From Pseudoalteromonas fuliginea (GTDB lineage Bacteria; Pseudomonadota; Gammaproteobacteria; Enterobacterales; Alteromonadaceae), in NCBI RefSeq assembly GCF_000690055.1, contig NZ_JJNZ01000063.1, positions 1 to 36,506 of the forward strand: a DNA stretch of 36,506 nucleotides, in the 5' to 3' direction. The notes beneath the pieces are model-generated. The model had not been told where the DNA came from. It was given only the letters and a program-made list of their open reading frames with translations, and ran no database searches. This document shows positions 14,819 to 24,080 of this stretch, piece by piece; the first letter of the stretch is position 1, and each line of letters starts with the position of its first letter. The position numbers were made by a program, and so were the translations under genes.

Positions 14819-16036
14819 ATGACTAACTATGTTGCTTTTAACGCACAGCGCGCTATCGATTACGTATCGACATTAATTGAATCTAAACAATGTAATTTTT
14901 TTGATTCCGGACAAACCTTATCTGCGTATGAGTTTGGTGATGGCAATCTTAATTTAGTGTTTAGAATTACTGATGAGCAAAACAATAGTGTTATTTTAAA
15001 GCAAGCTCTGCCTTACGCGCGTTGCGTGGGTGAGTCGTGGCCATTAACACTTGATAGAGCCCGTATAGAAGCACAAGCTTTACTTAACCATGGTGCTATT
15101 TGCCCTACTTATACTGCTAATGTTTTACATTATAGTGAAATACAAGCCCTTACTATTTTAGAAGATTTAGGTAATTTACAAATATTGCGTACTGCACAAA
15201 ATAATGCAGAGCAATTTCCTAAATTGGCACAGCATGTAGCTACCTACTTAAGCCACACCGGCTTTTATAATTCAGATTTTTACTTAACCGCGCAAACTAA
15301 AAAAGCGCTCGTTAGCCAATTTACTAATCCTGAGCTTTGCCAAATCACTGAAGACTTATTTTTTAGCGACCCGTACATTGGGCACGAACGCAATAACTAC
15401 CCAGATCAACTACAAAGCGAAGTTGATGCAATACAAAAAAACAGCGCATTAAAGTTAGAAATAGCAAAATTAAAAGCTAATTTTTTATCTAACCCGCAAA
15501 CATTACTTCATGGTGATATGCATAGCGGCAGTATTTTTGTTGATTGTAATAATACAAAGATGATCGATCCTGAGTTTGGTTTTTTTGGTCCTGTTGGGTT
15601 CGATATTGGCTCTTTTATTGGTAATTTACTTTTAAATTACTGCGCACAATACGGGCATATTGAAGATTTTGTGGCTCGTCGTAATTACCAAACACATTTA
15701 CTTAGCTGTATCGTAGACACCTATAGTTTATTTGAGCAGCAATGGCTTGAATTAATACGCACTAAAACAACAGATGAATCACTAGCGCCAGTAGGCTATG
15801 CGCAATACTTTATGAAAAACGTATTGCAAGATGCTGTTGGTTACTGTGGTGCTGAGCTAATTAGGCGTACTATAGGGCTTGCGCACGTAAGCGATATAGA
15901 TAGTATTAGTGATGAGAATGCGCGCCTTACAGTGCAAAAACAAACATTAGCACTAGGCGAGCAACTTATTTTAAATGCACAAACATGCAACAACAAAGAA
16001 GCATTCTTTAGTTTATTAATAAGCCAATTAAACTAA
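14819..16036 (+). CDS. mtnK: Methylthioribose kinase MtnK
   Basis: A 405-residue protein-kinase-like (APH fold) enzyme that phosphorylates 5-methylthioribose, the product of the MTA nucleosidase. Visible are YEFGDGNLNLVFRI (glycine-rich loop, about 37-50), the VILKQALPY lysine, LTILEDLG (about 111-118), HGDMHSGSIF (catalytic loop, 231-240), and MIDPEFGFFGP. In the last, the D-x-E motif (Asp250, Glu252) is typical of MTR kinases in place of DFG. The length is typical. Having mtnK means the cell uses the two-step nucleosidase-plus-kinase route rather than MTA phosphorylase. The nucleosidase gene is not in this window. Confidence 0.95.
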   Translation: MTNYVAFNAQRAIDYVSTLIESKQCNFFDSGQTLSAYEFGDGNLNLVFRITDEQNNSVILKQALPYARCVGESWPLTLDRARIEAQALLNHGAICPTYTANVLHYSEIQALTILEDLGNLQILRTAQNNAEQFPKLAQHVATYLSHTGFYNSDFYLTAQTKKALVSQFTNPELCQITEDLFFSDPYIGHERNNYPDQLQSEVDAIQKNSALKLEIAKLKANFLSNPQTLLHGDMHSGSIFVDCNNTKMIDPEFGFFGPVGFDIGSFIGNLLLNYCAQYGHIEDFVARRNYQTHLLSCIVDTYSLFEQQWLELIRTKTTDESLAPVGYAQYFMKNVLQDAVGYCGAELIRRTIGLAHVSDIDSISDENARLTVQKQTLALGEQLILNAQTCNNKEAFFSLLISQLN

Positions 16037-16047
16037 CAAACATTAAA

Positions 16048-16071
16048 AAGGCGCTATTAGCGCCTTCTAGT
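16048..16071 (-). terminator. Terminator of the FMN glutamate-synthase-like gene
   Basis: AAGGCGCT (16048-16055) pairs with AGCGCCTT (16059-16066) around a 3-base loop. On the minus strand the stem is followed by T5. On the plus strand it may also help stop mtnK, but no T run follows there. Confidence 0.75.
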
Positions 16072-16081
16072 TAGTTAAAAC

Positions 16082-17563
16082 TTACTTGTAGTTTTCGTAA
16101 ATTTTATCAAGCGGTTCCGAAAGCCCACTTTCTTGCACTATACGTACATGCTCACGTTTTAATTCGCGTGCACTAGTCACACCACAAGAATGAGCTATTA
16201 GCCCAGCGCCATAATGAATGTATTTATTATAGTTAGCTACTCGCTGCGCTTTATCAGCTACATCTAAGCCGCGTTGCAAACGCTCGTTATGCGTAGTGAT
16301 CCCGGTTGGACAAGTATCTTTATTACATTGCATTGCTTGAATACAGCCCAGTGCAAACATATGACCACGAGCCGATACAACAAAATCAGCACCGAGCGCC
16401 AATGCCCAAGCAACCTTTGAAGGAACAATTAATTTACCAGAAGCGATTATTTTAATACGATCTCGAAGCCCATGTTTTTCAAGCATATTAACTACAAGCG
16501 GTAAACTTTCGCGCAGTGGTAAACCCACCGAATCCATAAGCGGTTGCGGTGCTGCGCCCGTACCACCATCAGCACTATCTATGGTAATAAAGTCAGGTGC
16601 AGACTCGATACCACGGTGGTTTATTTCAGCGAACAACGTTTCTAACCATCCGTATGCACCAATAACAGCTTTAAACCCTGTAGGCTTACCTGTCGCGTTA
16701 CGTACAGTGGCAATCATATCAAGAATATCGGCTGGATTTTTAATTTCAGGGTGACCATTGGGGCTAATCGAATCTTGCCCTTCTGGTATCCCCCTAATTT
16801 TAGCTATTTCGGCATTAACTTTGCGCCCTGGAAGCATTCCACCCTTGCCAGGTTTAGCGCCTTGGCTCATTTTTAGTTCAAACATTTTTACTTGTTCGTG
16901 AGCCGCTATTTCTTTAAGTTTTTCAGTACTTAAATTACCGTGCTCGTCTCGTGCACCATATTTAGCGGTACCAATTTGAAAAACAATATCAGCCCCACCT
17001 TCTAAGTGATAAGGGCTTAATCCCCCTTCACCGGTGTTCATCCAACAACCTGCTAACTTAGCTCCTTTTGATAAAGCACGTACAGCGGGTTTTGATAACG
17101 CACCAAAGCTCATACCTGATACATTAAATAGCGAGTTGGTGGTGTAAGGTGTTTTACAGTATGGACCCAAAGTAACATTACTCGGGTCGAGCGCTTCTTC
17201 ATCTAAAGTAGGAAACGCACAGTTCATAAACATAACTGTACCCGTTACTTCTAAGCTTTGCGTAGAGCCAAATGCCGCAGTACGGTCAACATCTTTTGCA
17301 GCACGATAAACCCAGCTTCGTTCAGCTCGATTAAATGGCATTTCTTCTCTATCTTGCGCAAAAAAGTACTGCCTGAAGAACTCCCCTTGGCGCTCAAAAA
17401 AATACCGAAAACGCCCTATCACGGGGTAATTTCGCCTTATAGCGTGCTTAGTTTGTGTAATATCGCGAAAATAAAAAACAATTACAGTAAGCACAACGCA
17501 CCCGAGTAAAACTATAAACATACTTGCAAATATATCGATACTAAACATTATAAAATTGCTCAT
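16082..17563 (-). CDS. Membrane-anchored FMN-binding glutamate-synthase-domain protein
   Basis: A 493-residue single-domain relative of the synthase half of GltB. Residues 1-30 form one hydrophobic segment followed by basic residues, so it is probably anchored with the enzyme in the cytoplasm. Domain motifs include GEGGLSPYHLEGGADIV, MSQGAKPGKGGMLPG, DSADGGTGAAPQPL (FMN phosphate region), and a cysteine-rich CIQAMQCNKDTCPTG that lines up with the 3Fe-4S site of glutamate synthase. There is no glutaminase domain and no small-subunit partner nearby, so it cannot be a normal glutamate synthase. Relatives such as B. subtilis YerD have no assigned reaction that I know of. AAGGG lies 7 bases before the ATG. 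It is a single-gene unit. Confidence 0.85.
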   Translation of the reverse strand: MSNFIMFSIDIFASMFIVLLGCVVLTVIVFYFRDITQTKHAIRRNYPVIGRFRYFFERQGEFFRQYFFAQDREEMPFNRAERSWVYRAAKDVDRTAAFGSTQSLEVTGTVMFMNCAFPTLDEEALDPSNVTLGPYCKTPYTTNSLFNVSGMSFGALSKPAVRALSKGAKLAGCWMNTGEGGLSPYHLEGGADIVFQIGTAKYGARDEHGNLSTEKLKEIAAHEQVKMFELKMSQGAKPGKGGMLPGRKVNAEIAKIRGIPEGQDSISPNGHPEIKNPADILDMIATVRNATGKPTGFKAVIGAYGWLETLFAEINHRGIESAPDFITIDSADGGTGAAPQPLMDSVGLPLRESLPLVVNMLEKHGLRDRIKIIASGKLIVPSKVAWALALGADFVVSARGHMFALGCIQAMQCNKDTCPTGITTHNERLQRGLDVADKAQRVANYNKYIHYGAGLIAHSCGVTSARELKREHVRIVQESGLSEPLDKIYENYK

Positions 17564-17739
17564 TTATGACCCTTGGTGATTTTTAAAATAAGACCTAATA
17601 AGTACTGACCGCTTTAATGAACTAAATGGCTCATCATAATTACTAACCTGCTTACTTAAATAAATACAACTACTTACCAACAGAGTACTAACTTACATAG
17701 CTATAAAAACAACTCAGTACCCATTTTTAAAAATTATAC

Positions 17740-19521
17740 TTATTTACTTTCCAGCTTAACTGATTCATTTTTTATATACATACGTACTTGTGTTTCTAGC
17801 ACTGATAAAGGTACTGAACCATGGCGTAATATTTGATGATGGAATTCACGAATATCAAAATTTTTCCCAAGCACTTGCTCTGCCTCAGCGCGTAAACGTT
17901 TAATAGTTAACTCACCAATTTTGTATGACAGTGCCTGTGCTGGCCACGATATATAACGATCGGTTTCCGTTTTAACATTATGCAGCGAAAGCGCGGTGTT
18001 TTCGCTCATAAAGTTCATAGCCCGATCTCTACTCCAGCCATACATGTGCATTCCCGTATCAACAACTAAACGTGCTGCTCGCCACATTTCATAAGTTAAG
18101 CGACCAAAACGGCTATATGGGTTTTGATAAAAGCCAGCTTCTAAGCCCAAGTATTCAGAGTAAAGCCCCCAACCTTCGCCAAATGCCGAAAGGTAAGCAT
18201 CACGACGGTAGCTCGGTAGATTTTCAAGCTCGGCATTAAGTGATATTTGTAAATGATGTCCTGGCACTGCTTCGTGCAGAGTCAACGCTTCTAAAACATA
18301 GAGAGGGCGCTTATCTAATGCGTAAGTATTCACCCAATAATAACCTGCTTCATCATCTCGATTAGAGCCAGAATAACGGCCTGTTGTGTATTTAGGAGCA
18401 ATATTGGCTGGTACGGGGGCTACGCCATAAGGTTTACGTGGCAAGGTATGAAATAGCTTAGGCAGCTGTGCATCCATTTTTTTAGCAATATAAGATGCTT
18501 CTTTTAAAAGCTGCTCTGGTGTTGTGGCATAAAATTGTGGATCCGTACGTAAAAAGTGAATAAATTCGGCGAATGTGCCTTTAAAACCTACTTCAGCTAT
18601 TACGTCCTCCATTTCACTGCGAATTCGAGCGACCTCTTTTAATCCAAGTTCATGAATCTCTTTAGGCGTCATGTCGGTAGTAGTGTAATACTTAGCTCTG
18701 TTTTTATAAAATGCCTCGCCATTAGGTGTATCTGATATGCCAACGCTTGTGCGTGCACTAGGTCGATACTGCTGCGTAAAAAACACTAAATAATTTTTAT
18801 AAGACTGTATAACATCTTCTTTTATAATGTTTTTAGCTTTTTGTTGTAGTGCCTTAAATTCACTATCGCTCAAACCAGCAGTATTAGTTAAAAAAGGTTT
18901 ATAAAACTCAGATGTAGTTATATCGTCAACAATGTAAGCATTAATTGAATCTTCGTAACCCTCTAGCACAGCTTTAGGTTGAGTAAGGCCCGTTTCTATC
19001 CCTTTTTTCATCCAATATATGTTTTGTTCAAAAAACCGTGGAACTTGCGCCAAACGTGCAAGGTATGTATCGAAATCTTGCTGATTTTTATATTGAGAGC
19101 TATTGATGATGTATGATAATCCAGAGTGAAAACCATACTCTGATGTAAGCGGCATATAATGCGCATTGAATATATACTCATCAACGCTGTTTTGTACTTG
19201 TGCTCGAATAATGCTGAAGTTTATTTGATTTTCATCACTTAATTTATCAATGCTGACGGTATCTAACTCGGCAAGTAACTGTGTTTTATTCTTATATTCT
19301 TGCGCTAAAAATTCGGGCGATAGATTTGGTAACAAGTAACCTTTAACCCCTTTTGCATTGCTATAAGGATTAATGCTTTGTCTGTAATCAACAATGCTTT
19401 TGGCTATCTGCGTAAACTGTTGATCTGCATTTTGCGTTGTTATTTGACATGCACTTAATGAGCATAAAAACATGAAACCAAGTAAAGAATGGCGCATTGG
19501 CCGCTGTAAAAAATGATTCAT
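17740..19521 (-). CDS. DUF885 lipoprotein, predicted zinc peptidase
   Basis: A 593-residue protein beginning with a lipoprotein signal peptide; the lipobox LSAC places the modified cysteine at about residue 25. The body is DUF885. HEAVPGHHLQ (from His416) is the likely zinc site, and GEGWGLYSEYLG about 40 residues later supplies the family's conserved Glu. RYSGSNRDDEAGYYW and YMPLTSEYGFHSG are also typical. Family members are thought to be metallopeptidases of the cell envelope, but substrates are generally unknown. An inner start (MRHSLLGF, 8 residues later) would also give a signal peptide; neither has a clear ribosome-binding site. It is divergent from the GGDEF gene. Confidence 0.83.
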   Translation of the reverse strand: MNHFLQRPMRHSLLGFMFLCSLSACQITTQNADQQFTQIAKSIVDYRQSINPYSNAKGVKGYLLPNLSPEFLAQEYKNKTQLLAELDTVSIDKLSDENQINFSIIRAQVQNSVDEYIFNAHYMPLTSEYGFHSGLSYIINSSQYKNQQDFDTYLARLAQVPRFFEQNIYWMKKGIETGLTQPKAVLEGYEDSINAYIVDDITTSEFYKPFLTNTAGLSDSEFKALQQKAKNIIKEDVIQSYKNYLVFFTQQYRPSARTSVGISDTPNGEAFYKNRAKYYTTTDMTPKEIHELGLKEVARIRSEMEDVIAEVGFKGTFAEFIHFLRTDPQFYATTPEQLLKEASYIAKKMDAQLPKLFHTLPRKPYGVAPVPANIAPKYTTGRYSGSNRDDEAGYYWVNTYALDKRPLYVLEALTLHEAVPGHHLQISLNAELENLPSYRRDAYLSAFGEGWGLYSEYLGLEAGFYQNPYSRFGRLTYEMWRAARLVVDTGMHMYGWSRDRAMNFMSENTALSLHNVKTETDRYISWPAQALSYKIGELTIKRLRAEAEQVLGKNFDIREFHHQILRHGSVPLSVLETQVRMYIKNESVKLESK

Positions 19522-19859
19522 TGCAATTTAACTTGACGATGTAATAGATATCACAAAGCTATCGTAGGCTAAATAAATAGCAAGTAAATGAGACCAATCA
19601 ACGGTTATAAACCTTACTAAAACTAAGTGTATTTCGAGAGTAAAGTATATCAACAGAAGTAAAAACAAGCTTAATTGATGAGAAAAGCAGCTATTGAGTT
19701 GTTAAAATGAAAATTTAAGTTCCGTAACTCTTTTTTTACTTTTAAATAACCGCCATAACGATTACTGTAGTAAAAAATAATAAAAGCTCGGATGCATAAC
19801 CGCCTCACGGAATGAGATATTTAAATTAACTCTTATGCGTACTCAGTTGGTATTTAAAA
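19522..19859. other. Non-coding gap between divergent genes
   Basis: A 338-base AT-rich stretch between the DUF885 gene and the GGDEF gene. It should hold both promoters. On the minus strand a TATACT near 19650 is the best -10-like box, but no well-placed -35 box accompanies it. I see no open reading frame, hairpin, tRNA or repeat that I would defend here. Confidence 0.6.
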
Positions 19860-20864
19860 ATGATGTTCCATGATTCCATGGCAATTGCACAAGAAAAGAT
19901 GACTAAAGTGTGTGTGTTTTTAGAGCGTTATGCGCTGCCGCCAACCCCGCTTAATTTTCAAGTAATTTATACCTATATTAGCCAAGCCAATATAAACCTT
20001 AAAAATGCACTAGAACGTGCGATTGCAACAGAAGAAAATATAGACAGTGTTTTAATTGAACAATTATATTTTCAATTTTTAAATGAAGGGCACACAACTC
20101 AGGTCTCGATGATTCAAAATGTTGACGGTATTATCGGGTCACTTTCTCGAAATGCTCAAGCAACAGAAAAACAAATTATCCGCTTTGCTGATCAAGTAAA
20201 TGAATGTGTACATACGCTTGATGAAAACAGTATAGAACAAAGCCGTAAAGCACTTAAAATCCTCAATACACAAACCGTAGAGTTACTAGAGCAGCATAAA
20301 CAATTTAAGAAAGAACTTAGCAAAGCTAAAAAGTTACACGAAAAAACGCAAAAGCAATTAACTCAGCTCCGAAAGCAGCATATAGTAGATAGCCAAACGG
20401 GCCTTTATAAACGTCATTATTTAACTCAACAAACCCAAGTTTGGACAAATCAAGAAAAGTCCATTTGTGCCATTGCTGTTCAAATAGATAACCTTGATCA
20501 CTTTGTTGATAATTATGGTGATATTCTTGGTGAAGTTATTTTGAATAAAGTCGCTAAGCAAGTACAAAAGTATGTATTCCAAAGCGGTTTACCTGGACGG
20601 ACTGCTAAAGACCAATTTACTATATTACTCGCCGACATTGATCCTGAAACGGCAACTTTAATAGCCGAAAAAGTACGTAATGGGGTAGAAAAGTTGCGAT
20701 TTGTTAGCTCAAAAAGTGGCACAAAACTACCCGCTATAAACTTATCATTAGGTATTGCACAGCATCAGCAACAAGATGATTTTAATCAACTTGCTAAAAA
20801 AGCCTCAAATGCAGCTTTTAAAGCTCGATCTCTTGGGCAAAGTTGTTTTATTGCTGGGCATTAA
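19860..20864 (+). CDS. GGDEF-fold protein with a degenerate active site
   Basis: A 334-residue cytoplasmic protein without membrane segments. Residues 1-125 form the helical sensor domain often seen before GGDEF domains (YALPPTPLNFQVIYTYIS). A coiled coil spans about 135-180, then a GGDEF fold at about 180-334 begins DSQTGLYKRHYL. The signature GG[DE]EF reads A249-K-D-Q-F253. The first metal aspartate of the usual D-x-D pair is Gln208, with Asp210 kept. Loss of the two glycines, of the acidic residue, and of a metal ligand makes diguanylate cyclase activity very unlikely. It may instead bind GTP or c-di-GMP or act through partners. No good ribosome-binding site precedes ATG 19860; ATG 19878 is possible. 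Confidence 0.82.
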   Translation: MMFHDSMAIAQEKMTKVCVFLERYALPPTPLNFQVIYTYISQANINLKNALERAIATEENIDSVLIEQLYFQFLNEGHTTQVSMIQNVDGIIGSLSRNAQATEKQIIRFADQVNECVHTLDENSIEQSRKALKILNTQTVELLEQHKQFKKELSKAKKLHEKTQKQLTQLRKQHIVDSQTGLYKRHYLTQQTQVWTNQEKSICAIAVQIDNLDHFVDNYGDILGEVILNKVAKQVQKYVFQSGLPGRTAKDQFTILLADIDPETATLIAEKVRNGVEKLRFVSSKSGTKLPAINLSLGIAQHQQQDDFNQLAKKASNAAFKARSLGQSCFIAGH

Positions 20865-20947
20865 ATCACCTGATAAATCATATTCAAATTGCACCTGCAG
20901 TACACAATAAAGTACACTAGTGCTTATTGCCACGATAGAGATTAATC

Positions 20948-21703
20948 ATGAACGAAACACCGCAAAAGACCACGCATTTTGGCTATAAAACGGTAGCTGA
21001 AAACGACAAAGCCTCAATGGTTGCAGACGTATTTCACTCAGTTGCAGCAAAATACGATGTAATGAATGATTTAATGTCTTTTGGTGTGCACCGCTTATGG
21101 AAACGTCAAACTATTGCCAGTTCTGGTGTTCGCAAGGGCCATCATGTACTTGATTTAGCTGGCGGCACTGGTGATTTAACGGCTAAATTTAGTCAATTAG
21201 TCGGTGAAACAGGTCAAGTTGTTTTAGGCGATATTAACTCCTCAATGCTCAAAGTGGGCCGTGAGAAGCTGCATAACTTGGGTCTTGTTGGTAATATTGA
21301 CTACGTACAAATGAACGCCGAAATGCTGCCATTTCCAGATAATAGCTTTGATGTGATCACTATTGCTTTTGGTTTACGTAATGTAACCGATAAAGACAAA
21401 GCACTTCGTTCTATGTACCGTATTTTAAAGCCAGGTGGTCGCTTACTAGTGCTAGAATTCTCCAAGCCTGAGCATGAAGTACTAAGTAAAGCTTACGATT
21501 TTTATTCATTTAATTTATTACCAACAATGGGCAAACTAGTTGCTAACGACAGCGAGTCGTACAAATATTTAGCCGAATCGATTCGTATGCATCCAGATCA
21601 AGATACCCTTAAAGCAATGATGGATGACGCTGGCTTTGAACAAACAACTTATCAAAACCTAACAGGTGGTATTGTTGCACTTCACCGTGGTTTTAAATAC
21701 TAA
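20948..21703 (+). CDS. ubiE: Ubiquinone/menaquinone C-methyltransferase UbiE
   Basis: A 251-residue SAM-dependent methyltransferase, the same length as E. coli UbiE. It methylates the benzoquinol ring in ubiquinone synthesis and demethylmenaquinol in menaquinone synthesis. Visible are the UbiE amino-terminal TTHFGYKTVAENDKA, the SAM loop LDLAGGTGDLTAKF (about 68-81), ITIAFGLRNVTDK (about 137-149), and LKPGGRLLVLEFSKPE (about 160-175). AGAG lies about 7 bases before the ATG. It heads ubiE-ubiJ-ubiB, with 11 bases to ubiJ. Confidence 0.96.
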   Translation: MNETPQKTTHFGYKTVAENDKASMVADVFHSVAAKYDVMNDLMSFGVHRLWKRQTIASSGVRKGHHVLDLAGGTGDLTAKFSQLVGETGQVVLGDINSSMLKVGREKLHNLGLVGNIDYVQMNAEMLPFPDNSFDVITIAFGLRNVTDKDKALRSMYRILKPGGRLLVLEFSKPEHEVLSKAYDFYSFNLLPTMGKLVANDSESYKYLAESIRMHPDQDTLKAMMDDAGFEQTTYQNLTGGIVALHRGFKY

Positions 21704-21714
21704 GGCAGAGTGAT

Positions 21715-22389
21715 ATGGCGCTTGAACAAGTAACTGAAAAAAATAATGATAGGTCAACCACATCTACTTTTTTCATGTTGCCTAACTTTGTACTTTCGCT
21801 TATCGAGCATGTACTTAATCAAGCACTTAAACTCGACCCAAAGCTTTCAAAAAAACTAAATGAAGTTAAAGAGCTGCGTTTAGTTGTTGAAGTAAGAGAT
21901 TGGCAACAAACAATCCAACTCGTTTTTGCTGATAAAAAACTACATTTATATACCGCACAAAGCAGTGATAACGCTGATTGCATGATAAGCGCCGATATAG
22001 ATACGCTTATTGCGCTAAAAAATCCAGCGATGCTTACCCAGCTAATACGCCAAGATAAACTCGACCTGCAAGGTGATTTGAATATTGCCCAAACTTACAG
22101 TAACGCATTTTCGAGTTTAGATATTGATTGGCCAGAACAACTATCAAAGCATATTGGCGATGGCCCGGCCCAGCAACTTTATTTACACTTAACCTCGCTC
22201 AAGCAGCAAAACAGTAAAGTAAAAAAGCAGTTAGCCACTACACTTACTAGTTTATGTCAGGATGAGCTTGCTATAACTATTCATCCCTTAGAGCTTGAGC
22301 AATTCAAACAACAAAACCGAGTAATTAAAAGCCAAGTTGCTGCTATTGAACAGCGTATAAACGCCTTATTAAACATCGTAACCCGCTAA
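21715..22389 (+). CDS. ubiJ: Ubiquinone biosynthesis accessory factor UbiJ (SCP2 domain)
   Basis: A 224-residue protein with an amino-terminal SCP2-like lipid-binding domain (about 15-120) and a helical carboxyl half with heptad character. Sequence conservation of UbiJ is low. The call rests on its place between ubiE and ubiB, its length near E. coli UbiJ (201), and features such as LIEHVLNQALKLDP and a stretch ending MLTQLIRQDKLDLQGDLN. UbiJ works with UbiK and the Ubi enzyme complex, binding isoprenoid quinone intermediates in the cytosol. AGAG lies just upstream of the ATG. Confidence 0.88.
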   Translation: MALEQVTEKNNDRSTTSTFFMLPNFVLSLIEHVLNQALKLDPKLSKKLNEVKELRLVVEVRDWQQTIQLVFADKKLHLYTAQSSDNADCMISADIDTLIALKNPAMLTQLIRQDKLDLQGDLNIAQTYSNAFSSLDIDWPEQLSKHIGDGPAQQLYLHLTSLKQQNSKVKKQLATTLTSLCQDELAITIHPLELEQFKQQNRVIKSQVAAIEQRINALLNIVTR

Positions 22390-22398
22390 GGATTTTTT

Positions 22399-24000
22399 GT
22401 GTCGACTGCACGATTGTATTACATCACTAAAACACTACTTAGCTACGGGTTAGATGAGTTAGTCCCTAAGCATAAAACGCCCTGGTTTGCCAAAATAATG
22501 CGTGGAAGCTTTTTTTGGCTACGCAATCAGCATAAAGAAAAATCAGTAGGGTTGCGTTTACGTCTTGCATTACAAGAGCTTGGTCCTGTATGGATTAAGT
22601 TTGGCCAAATGCTCTCCACCCGTCGCGATTTACTACCACACGATATAGCCCTAGAGCTCGCGTTTTTACAAGATCAGGTACAACCTTTTGAAGGTGAGCT
22701 TGCACAAGAAATCATTGAAAAAGCACTCGAAATTAATGATATAAGTGAATTATTTAGTGAGTTTTCACAAGCACCGCTGGCCTCGGCATCTATAGCGCAA
22801 GTCCACACAGCAAAACTTATTGATGAGCACAACATTGAGCAAGATGTTGTAATAAAAGTTATTCGTCCAAATATTCATGAACAGATTAATGCTGACTTAG
22901 CGTTAATGGAAAAGCTCGCTAAAGTACTTGCCAAAGTACATAACGAGTCAAAGCGCCTGCGCCCTGTAGAAGTTGTTAAAGAGTATAAAAAAACACTCCT
23001 TGATGAACTCGACTTAATGCGAGAAGGCGCTAATGGCATTCAGCTTAAGCGTAACTTTGAAGATTCTGATTCTCTTTATATCCCTGCAGTTTATAGCGAT
23101 TATAGCCGCCATAATATATTAGTGATGGAGCGTATTTACGGCATACCTGTCTCTGATACTGATGCACTATTAGCACAAAATACTAATATGAAATTACTTG
23201 CTGAACGCGGTGTAGAGGTGTTTTTTACACAAGTATTTAGAGACAGTTTTTTTCATGCTGATATGCATCCTGGCAATATATTTGTCTCTCGCGAACATCC
23301 TGAAAACCCAAAATACATTGGTATAGATTGTGGTATTGTTGGTACGCTTAATAAAGAAGATAAACGCTATTTAGCTGAAAATTTCATTGCCTTTTTTAAT
23401 CGTGATTATCGCCAAGTTGCCCAGCTACATGTTGATTCAGGTTGGGTACCACCCGATACCAGCATTGAAGAATTTGAATTTGCGATTCGTACAGTGTGTG
23501 AGCCTATATTTAACAAGCCACTTGCTGAAATTTCATTTGGTCATGTGCTTGTTAATTTATTTAATACCGCACGCCGCTTTAATATGCAGGTACAACCTCA
23601 ACTCGTACTACTACAAAAAACTTTATTGTATGTTGAAGGGTTAGGCAGACAGCTTTACCCGCAACTGGATTTATGGAAAACAGCTAAACCCTTTTTAGAA
23701 GACTGGGTAAAACAACAAGTCGGCCCATTATCTGTATTGAAACAAATGTATGCTAATTTACCCTTTTGGGCAGAAAAAATGCCCGAGCTACCGGATTTAA
23801 TTTATCAAAATTTAAAGCGAACACCTCGCACTCAAGTGCAAATACAAAAGGTATCCCAAAAACCTTTAATCTTGGGCTTGTTTGGTAGTGCGACAACAAT
23901 CATGTCAGCTCTTTGTTATTTACAGCACGATTTAATTGCTGCCAGCATCGCTATTAGCTGCTCTGCTGTTAGCTTTATAACTGCATGGCGCAGCGCATAA
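22399..24000 (+). CDS. ubiB: Ubiquinone biosynthesis regulatory kinase-like protein UbiB
   Basis: A 533-residue ABC1/ADCK/UbiB atypical kinase. Visible are the signature KxGQ motif in WIKFGQMLSTRRDLLP (about 71-86), an alanine-rich loop LASASIAQVHTA (about 129-140), VIKVIRP, FHADMHPGNIFV (catalytic loop, about 286-297), and GIDCGIVG (metal loop). Two hydrophobic carboxyl segments (about 490-530) anchor it to the inner membrane, as in E. coli. UbiB is needed for ubiquinone synthesis, probably as an ATPase that mobilises lipid intermediates. The start is GTG with AAGGA 7 bases before. It ends 80 bases before tatA. Confidence 0.96.
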   Translation: MSTARLYYITKTLLSYGLDELVPKHKTPWFAKIMRGSFFWLRNQHKEKSVGLRLRLALQELGPVWIKFGQMLSTRRDLLPHDIALELAFLQDQVQPFEGELAQEIIEKALEINDISELFSEFSQAPLASASIAQVHTAKLIDEHNIEQDVVIKVIRPNIHEQINADLALMEKLAKVLAKVHNESKRLRPVEVVKEYKKTLLDELDLMREGANGIQLKRNFEDSDSLYIPAVYSDYSRHNILVMERIYGIPVSDTDALLAQNTNMKLLAERGVEVFFTQVFRDSFFHADMHPGNIFVSREHPENPKYIGIDCGIVGTLNKEDKRYLAENFIAFFNRDYRQVAQLHVDSGWVPPDTSIEEFEFAIRTVCEPIFNKPLAEISFGHVLVNLFNTARRFNMQVQPQLVLLQKTLLYVEGLGRQLYPQLDLWKTAKPFLEDWVKQQVGPLSVLKQMYANLPFWAEKMPELPDLIYQNLKRTPRTQVQIQKVSQKPLILGLFGSATTIMSALCYLQHDLIAASIAISCSAVSFITAWRSA

Positions 24001-24027
24001 ACTAAGTGCTATTTGCGTTATTGAGCG

Positions 24028-24033
24028 TATAAT
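24028..24033 (+). promoter_or_regulatory. Candidate -10 box for tatABC
   Basis: A perfect TATAAT in the 80-base gap between ubiB and tatA, 48 bases before the tatA start. The matching -35 region (AGTGCT at 17 bases) is poor, so this is only suggestive. Read-through from the ubi genes is equally possible. Confidence 0.35.
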
Positions 24034-24080
24034 TAGTATCTAAAATATACATTTAATCATTTTATAGACTGGAGATAACC

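Noticed and set aside
20889..20918. Promoter for ubiE (TTGCAC and TACACT)
   Set aside because: Only 3 and 4 matches with an 18-base spacer; not strong enough to list as a feature.
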